In this document: positions 56,371 through 64,000 of the stretch, piece after piece
How positions within the stretch are numbered: the stretch's first letter is position 1
How the letters are laid out: each line of letters starts with the position of its first letter
Assembly (NCBI GenBank): GCA_001695595.3
Contig: MBPM02000039.1
Location: forward strand, 186,001-250,000
Direction of reading: 5' to 3'
DNA from: Plasmopara viticola
Taxonomy: Eukaryota > Oomycota > Peronosporomycetes > Peronosporales > Peronosporaceae
Length of the DNA stretch: 64,000 nucleotides
Program-made: the position numbers and the translations under genes
Notes under the pieces: generated by a model
Databases searched by the model: none
Told to the model about the DNA's origin: nothing
Seen by the model: only the letters and a program-made list of their open reading frames with translations

Positions 56371-59292
56371 ATGCGTCGTACAGTGGCTCGCGTGCTCACG
56401 ACCATTTTCCTCCTCGTGGCAGCGGTACCAACAAAGAGTAGCCTTTTCAACAGTCTAAGTGATGGCGTGGGGCTTGACGTGGACGAGCAGAAGACGCAGC
56501 AGCACGAGCCAGACACTGCGCCACCTGCTTCCAGCGCACCGGTACCAATCCCTTCCTCGTCAAGTCCCGACTCAGTGCTTGTACAGTCACCATTGGTACC
56601 TGGCCCAGGAAGCGCGGGTACCAATGGTGTGGACCACGAGGCACTGGTACAGGACGTGGCGAACGGAACGTCGAGGGATGGGACTCAACGTGGGAACGCC
56701 GTCCTTGGCCGAGGAGCTGGCTTAAACTCTTCCTTCCTTCCACCGAATACGACCACGGTTGGGTCAATAGTTGGCCATGAGGTGCAACAAGCTGGACCAA
56801 CACTAGATAATTTACAACACACGGTAAATTACGGAGGTCACGGGATGATAAATGACGTAAATGACGCGACTGGCAATACGAAGTTGACGAAAGACACTGA
56901 TATCGGTATGAGTGGCGCGATGCCGGTAAATACTGTCAATACCGTGGATGCGGCGGTGGAAAACATGACACATGAGGGGTCTTTTAACTTTACGACGACA
57001 CTCGAGCATGGGACGCCAATAGTGACTTCGTCCGTAACGGATACTATCAGTTCGGTGGTGGCCAATACTACCGGTACCGTGGGCTCGACGTTGGGTGGTA
57101 CCAAAGGGACAAAGGTGGATGCAGGTTCTACAGTAAACGCCATGACATCAAACGTGGACTTGGAGGCTAACGATGGCCATTTAACGCTCGATCGGTTGAC
57201 ACCGACGGTAAAGGAGAGCGTCGATACCGTAAGCTCGACGGCTGAAGGTGCAGTTGAGCAGGAAGCAAAGCGTACGATGAATTCGACAGATGTACCAGTC
57301 AGTTCGATTGTACCGACGCTGGCCCACCCAGTCCGCTCAAGTTTGACTACGATGGCAAACACCACTTTAAACCGTGCCAAGAACTTGGCTTCTGTCGATG
57401 CTGATGGTACAACACCAGGCACCACAGGCACCAACACTGCGTCTAACGTCATTGACACAGTGGCACCAGGAGTGAACACGCTAGTATATACGGTAGCGAA
57501 CCCTGCGGGCTCAGTGAACGACTCGAAGTCCAAGCCTCTGACGTCTGCTGTTGAGACGGTGGTCAAGACAGCAGACTTGATAAATCAATCGACGTCGAAC
57601 GCAGCATCCACCAGTTTGAAGATAGTGGCACCTGTCGTGAATACAACTGGATCAGCGGTCAAAATGGTACCGACGGTGGTACCTGCTGCCTTGAAAACTG
57701 GATCACCTCTTGTTGGCACAGTGAAGCGTAAGAAAACGGATACGGCTGGTACGACCGTCAATACGGTACCAGCAACAGCGCCGGCTGTTGTCAACAGCAT
57801 AACGATCACGGCAGACTCAGCAGTGAACTCAGTGACCAACACGACTGCCAAGCCTGTGACAGTGGCCGATAAAGCAGACTCGACGTTAAAACCAGTGTCT
57901 CATTCGACCTCGACCGTGGTGGGCATAGTACCACCTCGCGTCAATACGACCAAGTCAACGATGAATCTGAGACCTCCCTCGGTACCAACTGTCGTGCCCA
58001 TTGCTAACAACGCAACGAGGACGGTAACGGGCCTGGCGAATGCGACAGTGAACACTGTAACAAAACCTTCGCTTGGTGGCAATCAAGCAGTAACACCTCA
58101 AGCCGATAAGGTTATCAACACTGTAACCCCATCAACCAGCACCGTTACCAACACGATCGAGAAGTCTGGAACGCCTGCTGTTGAGACAATGGACAAGCCA
58201 GCAGAGTTGCTCTTGAATACGGAGACTACCGCGGCACCTGCTGTTCATAACGAGGAGATGCCTGGAATTGACACGATCACGAGCACAATACCCAAACTTG
58301 TACCAACTACTGAAACGAAAAGAGGTGTCGATGAGGTGGTACCTGGTACTGTACCCAATCCGGCCGCGACCATGGTGAATGGTACACCAGAGGTGTCTAC
58401 CAATACCGAGGGTGCACAGGAGAGCAAGCCGACGGCTGTGAAGATAAAACAGCCGCTCATGTTTAAGAATCTATCTACCACGACAGCACCTGCTAGTCCG
58501 CTCACATTGACCGAGCAGGCTATGAAAAATGAGGACGAGAGGCCCACATCAAGCGACGAGAAGGAGGTTGTGCCAAGTGGTACAAGATCACCTGACTTTA
58601 ATGACAAGTCCGAAGCATCGATCGACTCGATCGATAGCCAGTCGTCTCTCGAGCCCACTCAAGACACGTCCACCAACAATGAGGTGTACGACAGCGATCA
58701 GGCTGGTTCTCAAGACACCCAGCCACCAACTGTGCCCGTGGACCCCTCGAAGCCCTCCGCGAAAGCTCTTGTACCCACTCCCTTTACGTTCTCAGACATC
58801 CAATCAAGTACCGAGCCAACGGGGAGCTTCGATGCCTTAGCTGGTTCCTTGGCTTCCGTCCAAGGTCCTGACGTCGGCGAGCCATCCACGACGCTGCCGT
58901 CTACCTCCGAAGCGCCGTCTGGAGCTCCAGCACTTTCGCTGCCCCATATTCTAGCACTCTCCCCGCCAGCTCCGTCGTCATCGGGGAGCAAGGAGCACAG
59001 AGTGAGCCAAGAGGCACAAGCGAGACAAGCCAACGTGTCTGGGAAAGCCCACACTGGCTCCTCGATCGTGTTTACGGTAGTGGGCGTAGCGGGCTGTGCT
59101 GCGATTGTCGCCATTGTGGCGTTCAGGAAGAAGAGCCGGCCCGACGCGAGGTCGACCGATGTGCGCAGCTTGATCTCGTCGGCGGACGGAGCGCGCGCGT
59201 CCTTGGACAGCGTGTACACGGATCCGCTCGGGACCCGCTACTCGAGCATCGTGATGATTACACCCAATGGGGACGGCGTGTGTATATTGTAA
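56371..59292 (+). CDS. Mucin-like type I membrane protein (973 aa)
   Basis: The frame opens at 56200, but only from a TTG. The first ATG, at 56371, starts an excellent signal peptide (MRRTVARVLTTIFLLVAAVP). About 870 residues of Thr/Ser/Val/Asn/Pro-rich low-complexity sequence follow, with recurring VNTV, TVNT and TxxTV patterns, many N-glycosylation-type Asn sites and almost no Cys. A single transmembrane helix lies near residues 897-920 (SIVFTVVGVAGCAAIVAIVA), then basic residues (FRKKSRP) and a 50-residue cytoplasmic tail ending RYSSIVMITPNGDGVCIL. Inferred: a heavily O-glycosylated surface stalk with a signalling or sorting tail. Cys and Tyr in the tail could be modified. I know no named family. 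It is convergent with the next gene (38 bp). Confidence 0.8.
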   Translation: MRRTVARVLTTIFLLVAAVPTKSSLFNSLSDGVGLDVDEQKTQQHEPDTAPPASSAPVPIPSSSSPDSVLVQSPLVPGPGSAGTNGVDHEALVQDVANGTSRDGTQRGNAVLGRGAGLNSSFLPPNTTTVGSIVGHEVQQAGPTLDNLQHTVNYGGHGMINDVNDATGNTKLTKDTDIGMSGAMPVNTVNTVDAAVENMTHEGSFNFTTTLEHGTPIVTSSVTDTISSVVANTTGTVGSTLGGTKGTKVDAGSTVNAMTSNVDLEANDGHLTLDRLTPTVKESVDTVSSTAEGAVEQEAKRTMNSTDVPVSSIVPTLAHPVRSSLTTMANTTLNRAKNLASVDADGTTPGTTGTNTASNVIDTVAPGVNTLVYTVANPAGSVNDSKSKPLTSAVETVVKTADLINQSTSNAASTSLKIVAPVVNTTGSAVKMVPTVVPAALKTGSPLVGTVKRKKTDTAGTTVNTVPATAPAVVNSITITADSAVNSVTNTTAKPVTVADKADSTLKPVSHSTSTVVGIVPPRVNTTKSTMNLRPPSVPTVVPIANNATRTVTGLANATVNTVTKPSLGGNQAVTPQADKVINTVTPSTSTVTNTIEKSGTPAVETMDKPAELLLNTETTAAPAVHNEEMPGIDTITSTIPKLVPTTETKRGVDEVVPGTVPNPAATMVNGTPEVSTNTEGAQESKPTAVKIKQPLMFKNLSTTTAPASPLTLTEQAMKNEDERPTSSDEKEVVPSGTRSPDFNDKSEASIDSIDSQSSLEPTQDTSTNNEVYDSDQAGSQDTQPPTVPVDPSKPSAKALVPTPFTFSDIQSSTEPTGSFDALAGSLASVQGPDVGEPSTTLPSTSEAPSGAPALSLPHILALSPPAPSSSGSKEHRVSQEAQARQANVSGKAHTGSSIVFTVVGVAGCAAIVAIVAFRKKSRPDARSTDVRSLISSADGARASLDSVYTDPLGTRYSSIVMITPNGDGVCIL

Positions 59293-59330
59293 AAGGGCCA
59301 AGTTTTAATTAAACCTCAATGTAAATGCTA

Positions 59331-60722
59331 CTAATTACCAGCGTTTTGGGCGTCCACTGGGGGACGCCGGGACGGCGTTCGCAAGCGGATGGCGACGCTG
59401 CCGCTGTCTTTGCGCATGCAGTCGAGCGGATGGAAGGGCGTGAGGCCAATGGGGAAGGCAAGCCGGGTGCAATACGTGGTTTCCATCTCGTAGAGCTCGC
59501 GCGAGGGGTCAAGGGCATCGCACACGAGGTACCACGTCACGGCCGTGAGCTTAACACGCAGTCCAAAGGCCCACGTGGGGATTGTGGCGCCCGGCAGCGT
59601 CTCGACGTACGGCCCGACGTCCATGTCCACGCAAAGCGGGGCCGCACGGGCGGACGCCGGTCGAAGGACCACGCGATCCATCGCGCGATTCGTCAACAAC
59701 GTGGCCAAGACGTCGTACGACGTCCCGCCCGACTCGGTCCGGTTGCTCGCGTGCAAGACGGCCATAGCGACAGCGTGCAGTGCATTGCTGACGGCCATGG
59801 GCGTCGCTTTTGGCGTCTTGCCCACTTGCCGCGCCAACACAAGCTCCAGTTCCCGCTGCAAAGCATCGACCACTGCGTCGTAGCCGTGTTTGCCGTGGAC
59901 GCGGTCGCCATTGATCACGACCTCATCGCGTCCAATGTCCTTGGCGTCTTGGAGAATCGCGGCTTCCGACAAAGTCCGGATGCGACTCGTCTCGGCGGCT
60001 TTCCCACTGTAGAGAGCCACGATCTGGTCCACGTAGCTATGAACTTCCCCCTCCTTGTCAACGCCTTGCGCTGGTTTCAGCCAATTTGTCGAAAGCACTA
60101 GCGTTTGTGCGGTCAACCCAGCAAACAGCTGCTCAAGCACGTCTTGAAACAGCACCAGGTCGTCAGTCTCGGCCTCCAAGGCGTGATGGAGCACGCTCGC
60201 CATCGCGTCGACGCGACGGCGTTCAGTCGCCGTCAACGTCGTCGCCAAGAGCGCGCGATGGCCCCACTCGCCAGCCACTTGCTGGAGCTCCTCTTCCATC
60301 TGTTCGACTGGTTCCTCGGGTTGCTGACACGTGCTCGGCCACTGGGCAACGCTGCCACGTGCAGCAACGACGTGGAGACGTGCGACCCGCGCGAGCGCCT
60401 CGAGCTGTCGCATCCGCTCCTCGAGCCTTCTGATCGTCGTCGGCACCGTCGCGAGCGCGGAGACGAGCATCTCTTCGCGGCAACAAGACGCGTCGGACGC
60501 CGTCAAGGGCGTCGTACGGGCGACTGGAGCCAGTGCCGCCATCTCGTGCTCGAGTTCCGACAGGTCAAAACCCCACTCGTCCACGTCCGAGACAGATGCA
60601 TCGGACAGTGGTCGAGACGCCGGACTCTCGGGCGCATTATCGTGGCAAGCCGCGGGGGGTACGGACCGTGGGGACGGCACACGATGGGCGTCTTCCCACG
60701 CGTCGCTGTCCGCTGCCGTCAT
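59331..60722 (-). CDS. Unrecognised intracellular protein (463 aa)
   Basis: The protein has 463 residues from the ATG at 60722, single exon. The N-terminal 100 residues are polar and acidic, followed by a coiled-coil-like region (RRLEERMRQLEALARVARLH) and Gln/Glu-rich helices. The second half is mixed alpha/beta (YDVLATLLTNRAMDRVVLRP, then VDMDVGPYVETLPGA) and ends in a basic low-complexity tail. There is no signal peptide or transmembrane segment. Codon use and GC content match its neighbours, so it is a native gene, but I do not recognise the family. It starts 80 bp downstream of the stop of the OSCA-like gene on the same strand. Confidence 0.7.
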   Translation of the reverse strand: MTAADSDAWEDAHRVPSPRSVPPAACHDNAPESPASRPLSDASVSDVDEWGFDLSELEHEMAALAPVARTTPLTASDASCCREEMLVSALATVPTTIRRLEERMRQLEALARVARLHVVAARGSVAQWPSTCQQPEEPVEQMEEELQQVAGEWGHRALLATTLTATERRRVDAMASVLHHALEAETDDLVLFQDVLEQLFAGLTAQTLVLSTNWLKPAQGVDKEGEVHSYVDQIVALYSGKAAETSRIRTLSEAAILQDAKDIGRDEVVINGDRVHGKHGYDAVVDALQRELELVLARQVGKTPKATPMAVSNALHAVAMAVLHASNRTESGGTSYDVLATLLTNRAMDRVVLRPASARAAPLCVDMDVGPYVETLPGATIPTWAFGLRVKLTAVTWYLVCDALDPSRELYEMETTYCTRLAFPIGLTPFHPLDCMRKDSGSVAIRLRTPSRRPPVDAQNAGN

Positions 60723-60802
60723 TGTTCAAGTCCACGCGGCCATTCCTAATGTAGTGTGGGTACACCAAATGTACCAAGACAATAAATTGTATTCTGTAAG
60801 AG

Positions 60803-63800
60803 CTACACGTTATTGGCACACTCTGACGGATCTGCGGCTGGAAGCGCCCGTTTGGAAGCTGCCACGAGTTCCGCGACGGCAAGTCGGTACTTTGCATTCG
60901 CTTCAATGGCATACGTCTTGACGGGCGCTTGGATGGCTTCCCACGTCCGCATTAAATCGCCCGGGTTGCGTGGATAGCCATTGCTCACGGCCTCTGCTTG
61001 CCAATGGCGAACGAGTTCCGCCGGTCGCTCGGGATCGCGCGTGAAGCCAAGCTTGGCATCGGGACGGAACGTTGGCGCGACGGATTTCCGAAAGACATTG
61101 GTAAACTCGGGCAGCACGACGCCACTGGCTTTTGAACGCGACGCGATGGGGAGGATCGTGTCTCGGGACGGTAAAGTTGCAGCAGCGACCGCCTTTGGCA
61201 CAAGGAGCTCAGCGTCGTGCCGGTCGACGTCGTTGCCTGCGTATGGACTCACTGCAATCGCAGTGGCCACGTCCGTAGGCACAGCATCAACAGCGACTTT
61301 GGCCGACCTGCCTCGACTCGTGTCCACGAAGGATGAGGCACTCATAGGTTGCACTACCTTGCGTTGTCGGCAACACGAGCAACATAAGCACACCCCGCGC
61401 CACAGCGCGCGCACGATGCGCCCAATAGTATTGCGTAGCACTGGCAGCAAGACGCGGGCCCAGACGGCGGAGAAGAGAAGGCCCACCAGTACAAGTAGAA
61501 ACAATACAAACATGAGCATGACATTGACGTGCAACACTTTGACCACAAAGCCATGCTGCCCCAACGGGTCAAACGTGGCAGCTTGGGCCATTAATTCATT
61601 GTACATGTCTTCCGTAGTAGTACTGCCATCTGCACTCAGGCCAAAGAGGCGAAAGACCCAACCAAAGTGCACCGTCGGGGCCTGCAGCAGGTCCGTATTG
61701 CCATACATCCAACACGAAAAGGCCAAATGCGCAACCAAAGCCCACGGAAGGAGCCCCAGCACCGTTTCGCCCAGCGCTTCGTCGTATGCCGTTTTCACAC
61801 TATAGAGCTTGAGCAACGACAACTTGTCAATCCAGTACGTTGCGCCACAGGCTAAAGTTGCGATAAAGAGCAACACAGGCGACCCGCCACAAAACACTAG
61901 TGTCACAAACACCGAGTTGAGGACCGTGGGGTACCGGACCGCCAAGTCAAAGTGCGGGCCTGCGTACAGTACATCCATGCGCTCTTGCGTGCGTACACTT
62001 CGCCGCACGAGCCAGCGTTTTAACGGACTCACGAGCCCCAATTGCAGCAACAACAGCGTCTGGGGCACAATGGCATTGATCAACATGGTCATGGTGATGC
62101 CCATGCCCACGGTCGGGTACCAATCGCGCTGGAAATCAGTGTATTTCCCGCGAAAAACGTTGCTGACGACTGGAATCGTACCCACGCCCAGCGCCGCGTT
62201 CACGACTAGGACAATAATCGCCGTGTTTAAAAACTGCGCCGCAAACATCTTGAGCGCCACGGCAGAGGCTTTTGCGGATTCGCTCGTGTGGCGTTCAAAC
62301 GAGGCAAAGCCGCGCAAAGTCGCTTTGAGCACGAGATTCACCAGCACCACGACGGCGGACGCCAGCACAATAAAGACGTTCTTGGCAATATAATCCGTCA
62401 GGAACCCGCGGCACGGGAGGAACGTCTGCCAGAGGGTTTGCGGTCCGCGAAACACGCCGTACGCAGCAATGCTCGTCTGGACTTGGGCGGTGCAGAGACA
62501 GTAGAGGACGTGACTCGCCAAGTACGTTTCGCACGCTTGGCCCGTGGCAGTCCGGACCGCATCGTTGAAACACGCCAATGTATTGCATTGGGTACTCGAT
62601 TTCTCCGACACACACGGATCGGTACACCGGTGCAATTCATTAATGGACTTCGACGGGTTGTGCACAGTAATATTGTTGACAATGCCGTTCGCGTACGCCA
62701 CGTGGTAGCGGACGTCCCCCGCGTCCCCTCGTGCGCACGTGGCGTTGGGCGTCCACTCCAAGTCCCACGTCACGCCCTTGACCTCGAGAAACTCTGGACT
62801 TGCGTAAAAGAGCTCTGGCAACGTCGCTTGACACAGTCCTGCAGACGGGGCCTTGTCTTTAAACGTCTGCTGGGCCGATTGGGCGGCCGAGATGATCACG
62901 CCCGAGAGGAGCAAGAGCAAGCCCGTCACGGCCGTCGTCACCGTCCGCCGCAGTCGCCGCGACTGGGGCGTCACTTCGAGGTTTTCCCACAAGATATTCG
63001 ACGGCTCGGGGGCCGCCCGGACGACGAGAGGGTATTGCCCTGAGCGAAAACGCAAGCCTTTTGGCTGAAACGTGCGGTAAAACCAGTGCGTGGACCGTCG
63101 ATAGTCCTGGAGACACCGTCGACGCGATTCCAAATTGTTAAACACGACAAACGCGCACTCACACGCCGTCAAATCCAACGCTTTCGTCGCAGCCTCTTTG
63201 GTCATCTTGACATCGTGCTGATCCGCGTGTTTCAAGGCTTTGAGTTTACTTGTTTTCTTCGCCATGGCAGCTTGCAAGTGGGCCAATTTCGTTGTCGTCA
63301 CCTGTAACAAGACTTCGTCGGCCTTTTGAAACGTCGACTTGGGCCTTTTCGCCTTCTTCTTTCCCGGAGGGGGGACCCACTTTGAGCGTACCACTTCGGC
63401 TTGTTCCTTCTCCGTCTTCAAGATCGTCACTAGCGCTTGCGCTTCCGCAATCTTGCGGGTAAGCACTTCCATGGCCAGAAACGTGCGCAACAATCCACCC
63501 GTGGGGTGCGCAATGCTCACTTCGGCAATCCATGTACCAAGGTACATGTCGTGCGCGTCTTGCGCGGTCCCCTTCAAAGTGGACCCGTACCCGTCCATTG
63601 ATTGTCCCGTCTCGTTTCGAAGTGGTGGACCAGCGGACGTCGGGCGGACGTCGGGCGGGCGCCATAAATGTTCCAGATCGCGCACAACGTGGCAATTCCG
63701 TGCCTTCTTGGCCACCGAATGCTTGACACGGCGTGGGCGTCGTCCCCAGCAACAATTCAACCATAACGGGTACGTCATTTCGTCGCGCGTGGGGTCGTAG

Positions 63801-64000
63801 CGATTAAAATGCTCGAGCACTTCGTGCGCCGTCGCATCGGGTGGCAACCCACGCACGTAGATGGCGTACTTGGCCGGCGTCAAGTGTTCGTTCTGGTGCG
63901 CGTCAATGGCCCGGCGGGCCCGGCGACGAAAGAGGAGGTAGACGAGGAGAAACACGAGCGAGTAGAGGGCATCGCTGGCCGTGACGATCCACGCGACGGT
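60803..64000 (-). CDS. OSCA/CSC1 (TMEM63-like) channel, paralogue 2, N-terminus outside the window
   Basis: The open frame runs to the window edge, so the start is beyond 64000. By comparison with paralogue 1, about 228 N-terminal residues are missing. Visible parts: a transmembrane helix (ALYSLVFLLVYLLF), an RRM-like cytosolic domain (YAIYVRGLPPDATAHEVLEH), the conserved block ACECAFVVFNNLESRRRCLQ, PEPSNILWENLEVTP, a Cys-rich extracellular loop (DPCVSEKSSTQCNTLACF), and the multi-span region with YAGPHFDLAVRYP and IDKLSLLKLYSVK. Compared with paralogue 1 the cytosolic loop carries a different Lys-rich helical insert (PPPGKKKAKRPKSTFQ). The two genes are clear duplicates on the same strand, 27 kb apart. 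Function as in paralogue 1: probably a tension-gated cation channel. Confidence 0.78.
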   Translation of the reverse strand, partial: TVAWIVTASDALYSLVFLLVYLLFRRRARRAIDAHQNEHLTPAKYAIYVRGLPPDATAHEVLEHFNRYDPTRDEMTYPLWLNCCWGRRPRRVKHSVAKKARNCHVVRDLEHLWRPPDVRPTSAGPPLRNETGQSMDGYGSTLKGTAQDAHDMYLGTWIAEVSIAHPTGGLLRTFLAMEVLTRKIAEAQALVTILKTEKEQAEVVRSKWVPPPGKKKAKRPKSTFQKADEVLLQVTTTKLAHLQAAMAKKTSKLKALKHADQHDVKMTKEAATKALDLTACECAFVVFNNLESRRRCLQDYRRSTHWFYRTFQPKGLRFRSGQYPLVVRAAPEPSNILWENLEVTPQSRRLRRTVTTAVTGLLLLLSGVIISAAQSAQQTFKDKAPSAGLCQATLPELFYASPEFLEVKGVTWDLEWTPNATCARGDAGDVRYHVAYANGIVNNITVHNPSKSINELHRCTDPCVSEKSSTQCNTLACFNDAVRTATGQACETYLASHVLYCLCTAQVQTSIAAYGVFRGPQTLWQTFLPCRGFLTDYIAKNVFIVLASAVVVLVNLVLKATLRGFASFERHTSESAKASAVALKMFAAQFLNTAIIVLVVNAALGVGTIPVVSNVFRGKYTDFQRDWYPTVGMGITMTMLINAIVPQTLLLLQLGLVSPLKRWLVRRSVRTQERMDVLYAGPHFDLAVRYPTVLNSVFVTLVFCGGSPVLLFIATLACGATYWIDKLSLLKLYSVKTAYDEALGETVLGLLPWALVAHLAFSCWMYGNTDLLQAPTVHFGWVFRLFGLSADGSTTTEDMYNELMAQAATFDPLGQHGFVVKVLHVNVMLMFVLFLLVLVGLLFSAVWARVLLPVLRNTIGRIVRALWRGVCLCCSCCRQRKVVQPMSASSFVDTSRGRSAKVAVDAVPTDVATAIAVSPYAGNDVDRHDAELLVPKAVAAATLPSRDTILPIASRSKASGVVLPEFTNVFRKSVAPTFRPDAKLGFTRDPERPAELVRHWQAEAVSNGYPRNPGDLMRTWEAIQAPVKTYAIEANAKYRLAVAELVAASKRALPAADPSECANNV

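Noticed and set aside
56838..57566. 242-codon minus-strand ORF
   Set aside because: Antisense of the Thr/Val-rich repeats of the mucin-like gene; its Val/Thr-rich composition mirrors the repeat.
59325..60101. 258-codon plus-strand ORF
   Set aside because: Antisense to the 463-aa gene, not starting from a convincing leader and without a recognised motif.
62288..63043. 251-codon plus-strand ORF
   Set aside because: Antisense to OSCA-like paralogue 2; Arg-rich composition is typical of an antisense shadow.
63625..63665. GGACGTCGGGC-type short tandem repeat
   Set aside because: It lies in frame within OSCA-like paralogue 2 and is best seen as local slippage in coding sequence.

Overview
The window looks like nuclear DNA of an oomycete, most likely a plant-pathogenic Peronosporales species (Phytophthora or downy-mildew type). 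The evidence is three secreted proteins with fungal-type CBM1 modules, short GT-AG introns (about 35-105 nt), very small intergenic gaps inside gene clusters, oomycete-style TCAYTYY initiator-like motifs, and a decayed gene whose helical repeats resemble WY/LWY modules of RXLR effectors. The species cannot be named from the sequence alone.

Layout: gene-dense islands separated by AT-rich deserts. (1) 1-13155 is a desert with a decayed WY-type effector relic (about 1678-3331, minus) and a non-LTR retrotransposon remnant (about 7520-7680, minus). (2) 13156-17908 is an island: an alpha/beta hydrolase (-), a divergent three-exon acidic protein (+), a secreted CBM1 protein (+) and a secreted, probably GPI-anchored intradiol dioxygenase-like protein (+). 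(3) 17909-26460 is a desert holding a two-ORF relic at 22335-22760 and an intact secreted acidic protein built of six RFL repeats (23419-24069, -). (4) 26603-41950 is the main island: Rab5-like GTPase (+), a three-exon organellar SmpB (-), Tubby-like protein (+), OSCA/CSC1-like channel (-), a two-exon coiled-coil/helical protein (-), a second CBM1 protein (+), a possible small secreted protein (+), a SART3/Prp24-like spliceosome recycling factor (+) and a small CBM1 protein (-). (5) 41951-56370 is a desert with a two-copy dispersed repeat, a LINE-like fragment and an almost perfect hairpin. (6) 56371-64000 is an island: a mucin-like type I membrane protein (+), an unknown protein (-) and a second OSCA/CSC1-like gene (-) cut by the window edge.

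Functional themes: secretion and the cell surface (CBM1 proteins, dioxygenase, RFL protein, mucin-like protein), membrane traffic and sensing (Rab5, Tubby, two OSCA-like channels), and RNA/ribosome quality control (SART3/Prp24 type; SmpB). Several gene models were resolved by hand because the exons lie in different frames: SmpB, Rab5, the 273-aa gene at 14245-15206, and the 757-aa gene at 33589-35931, which appears as two separate ORFs unless a 69-nt intron is removed.
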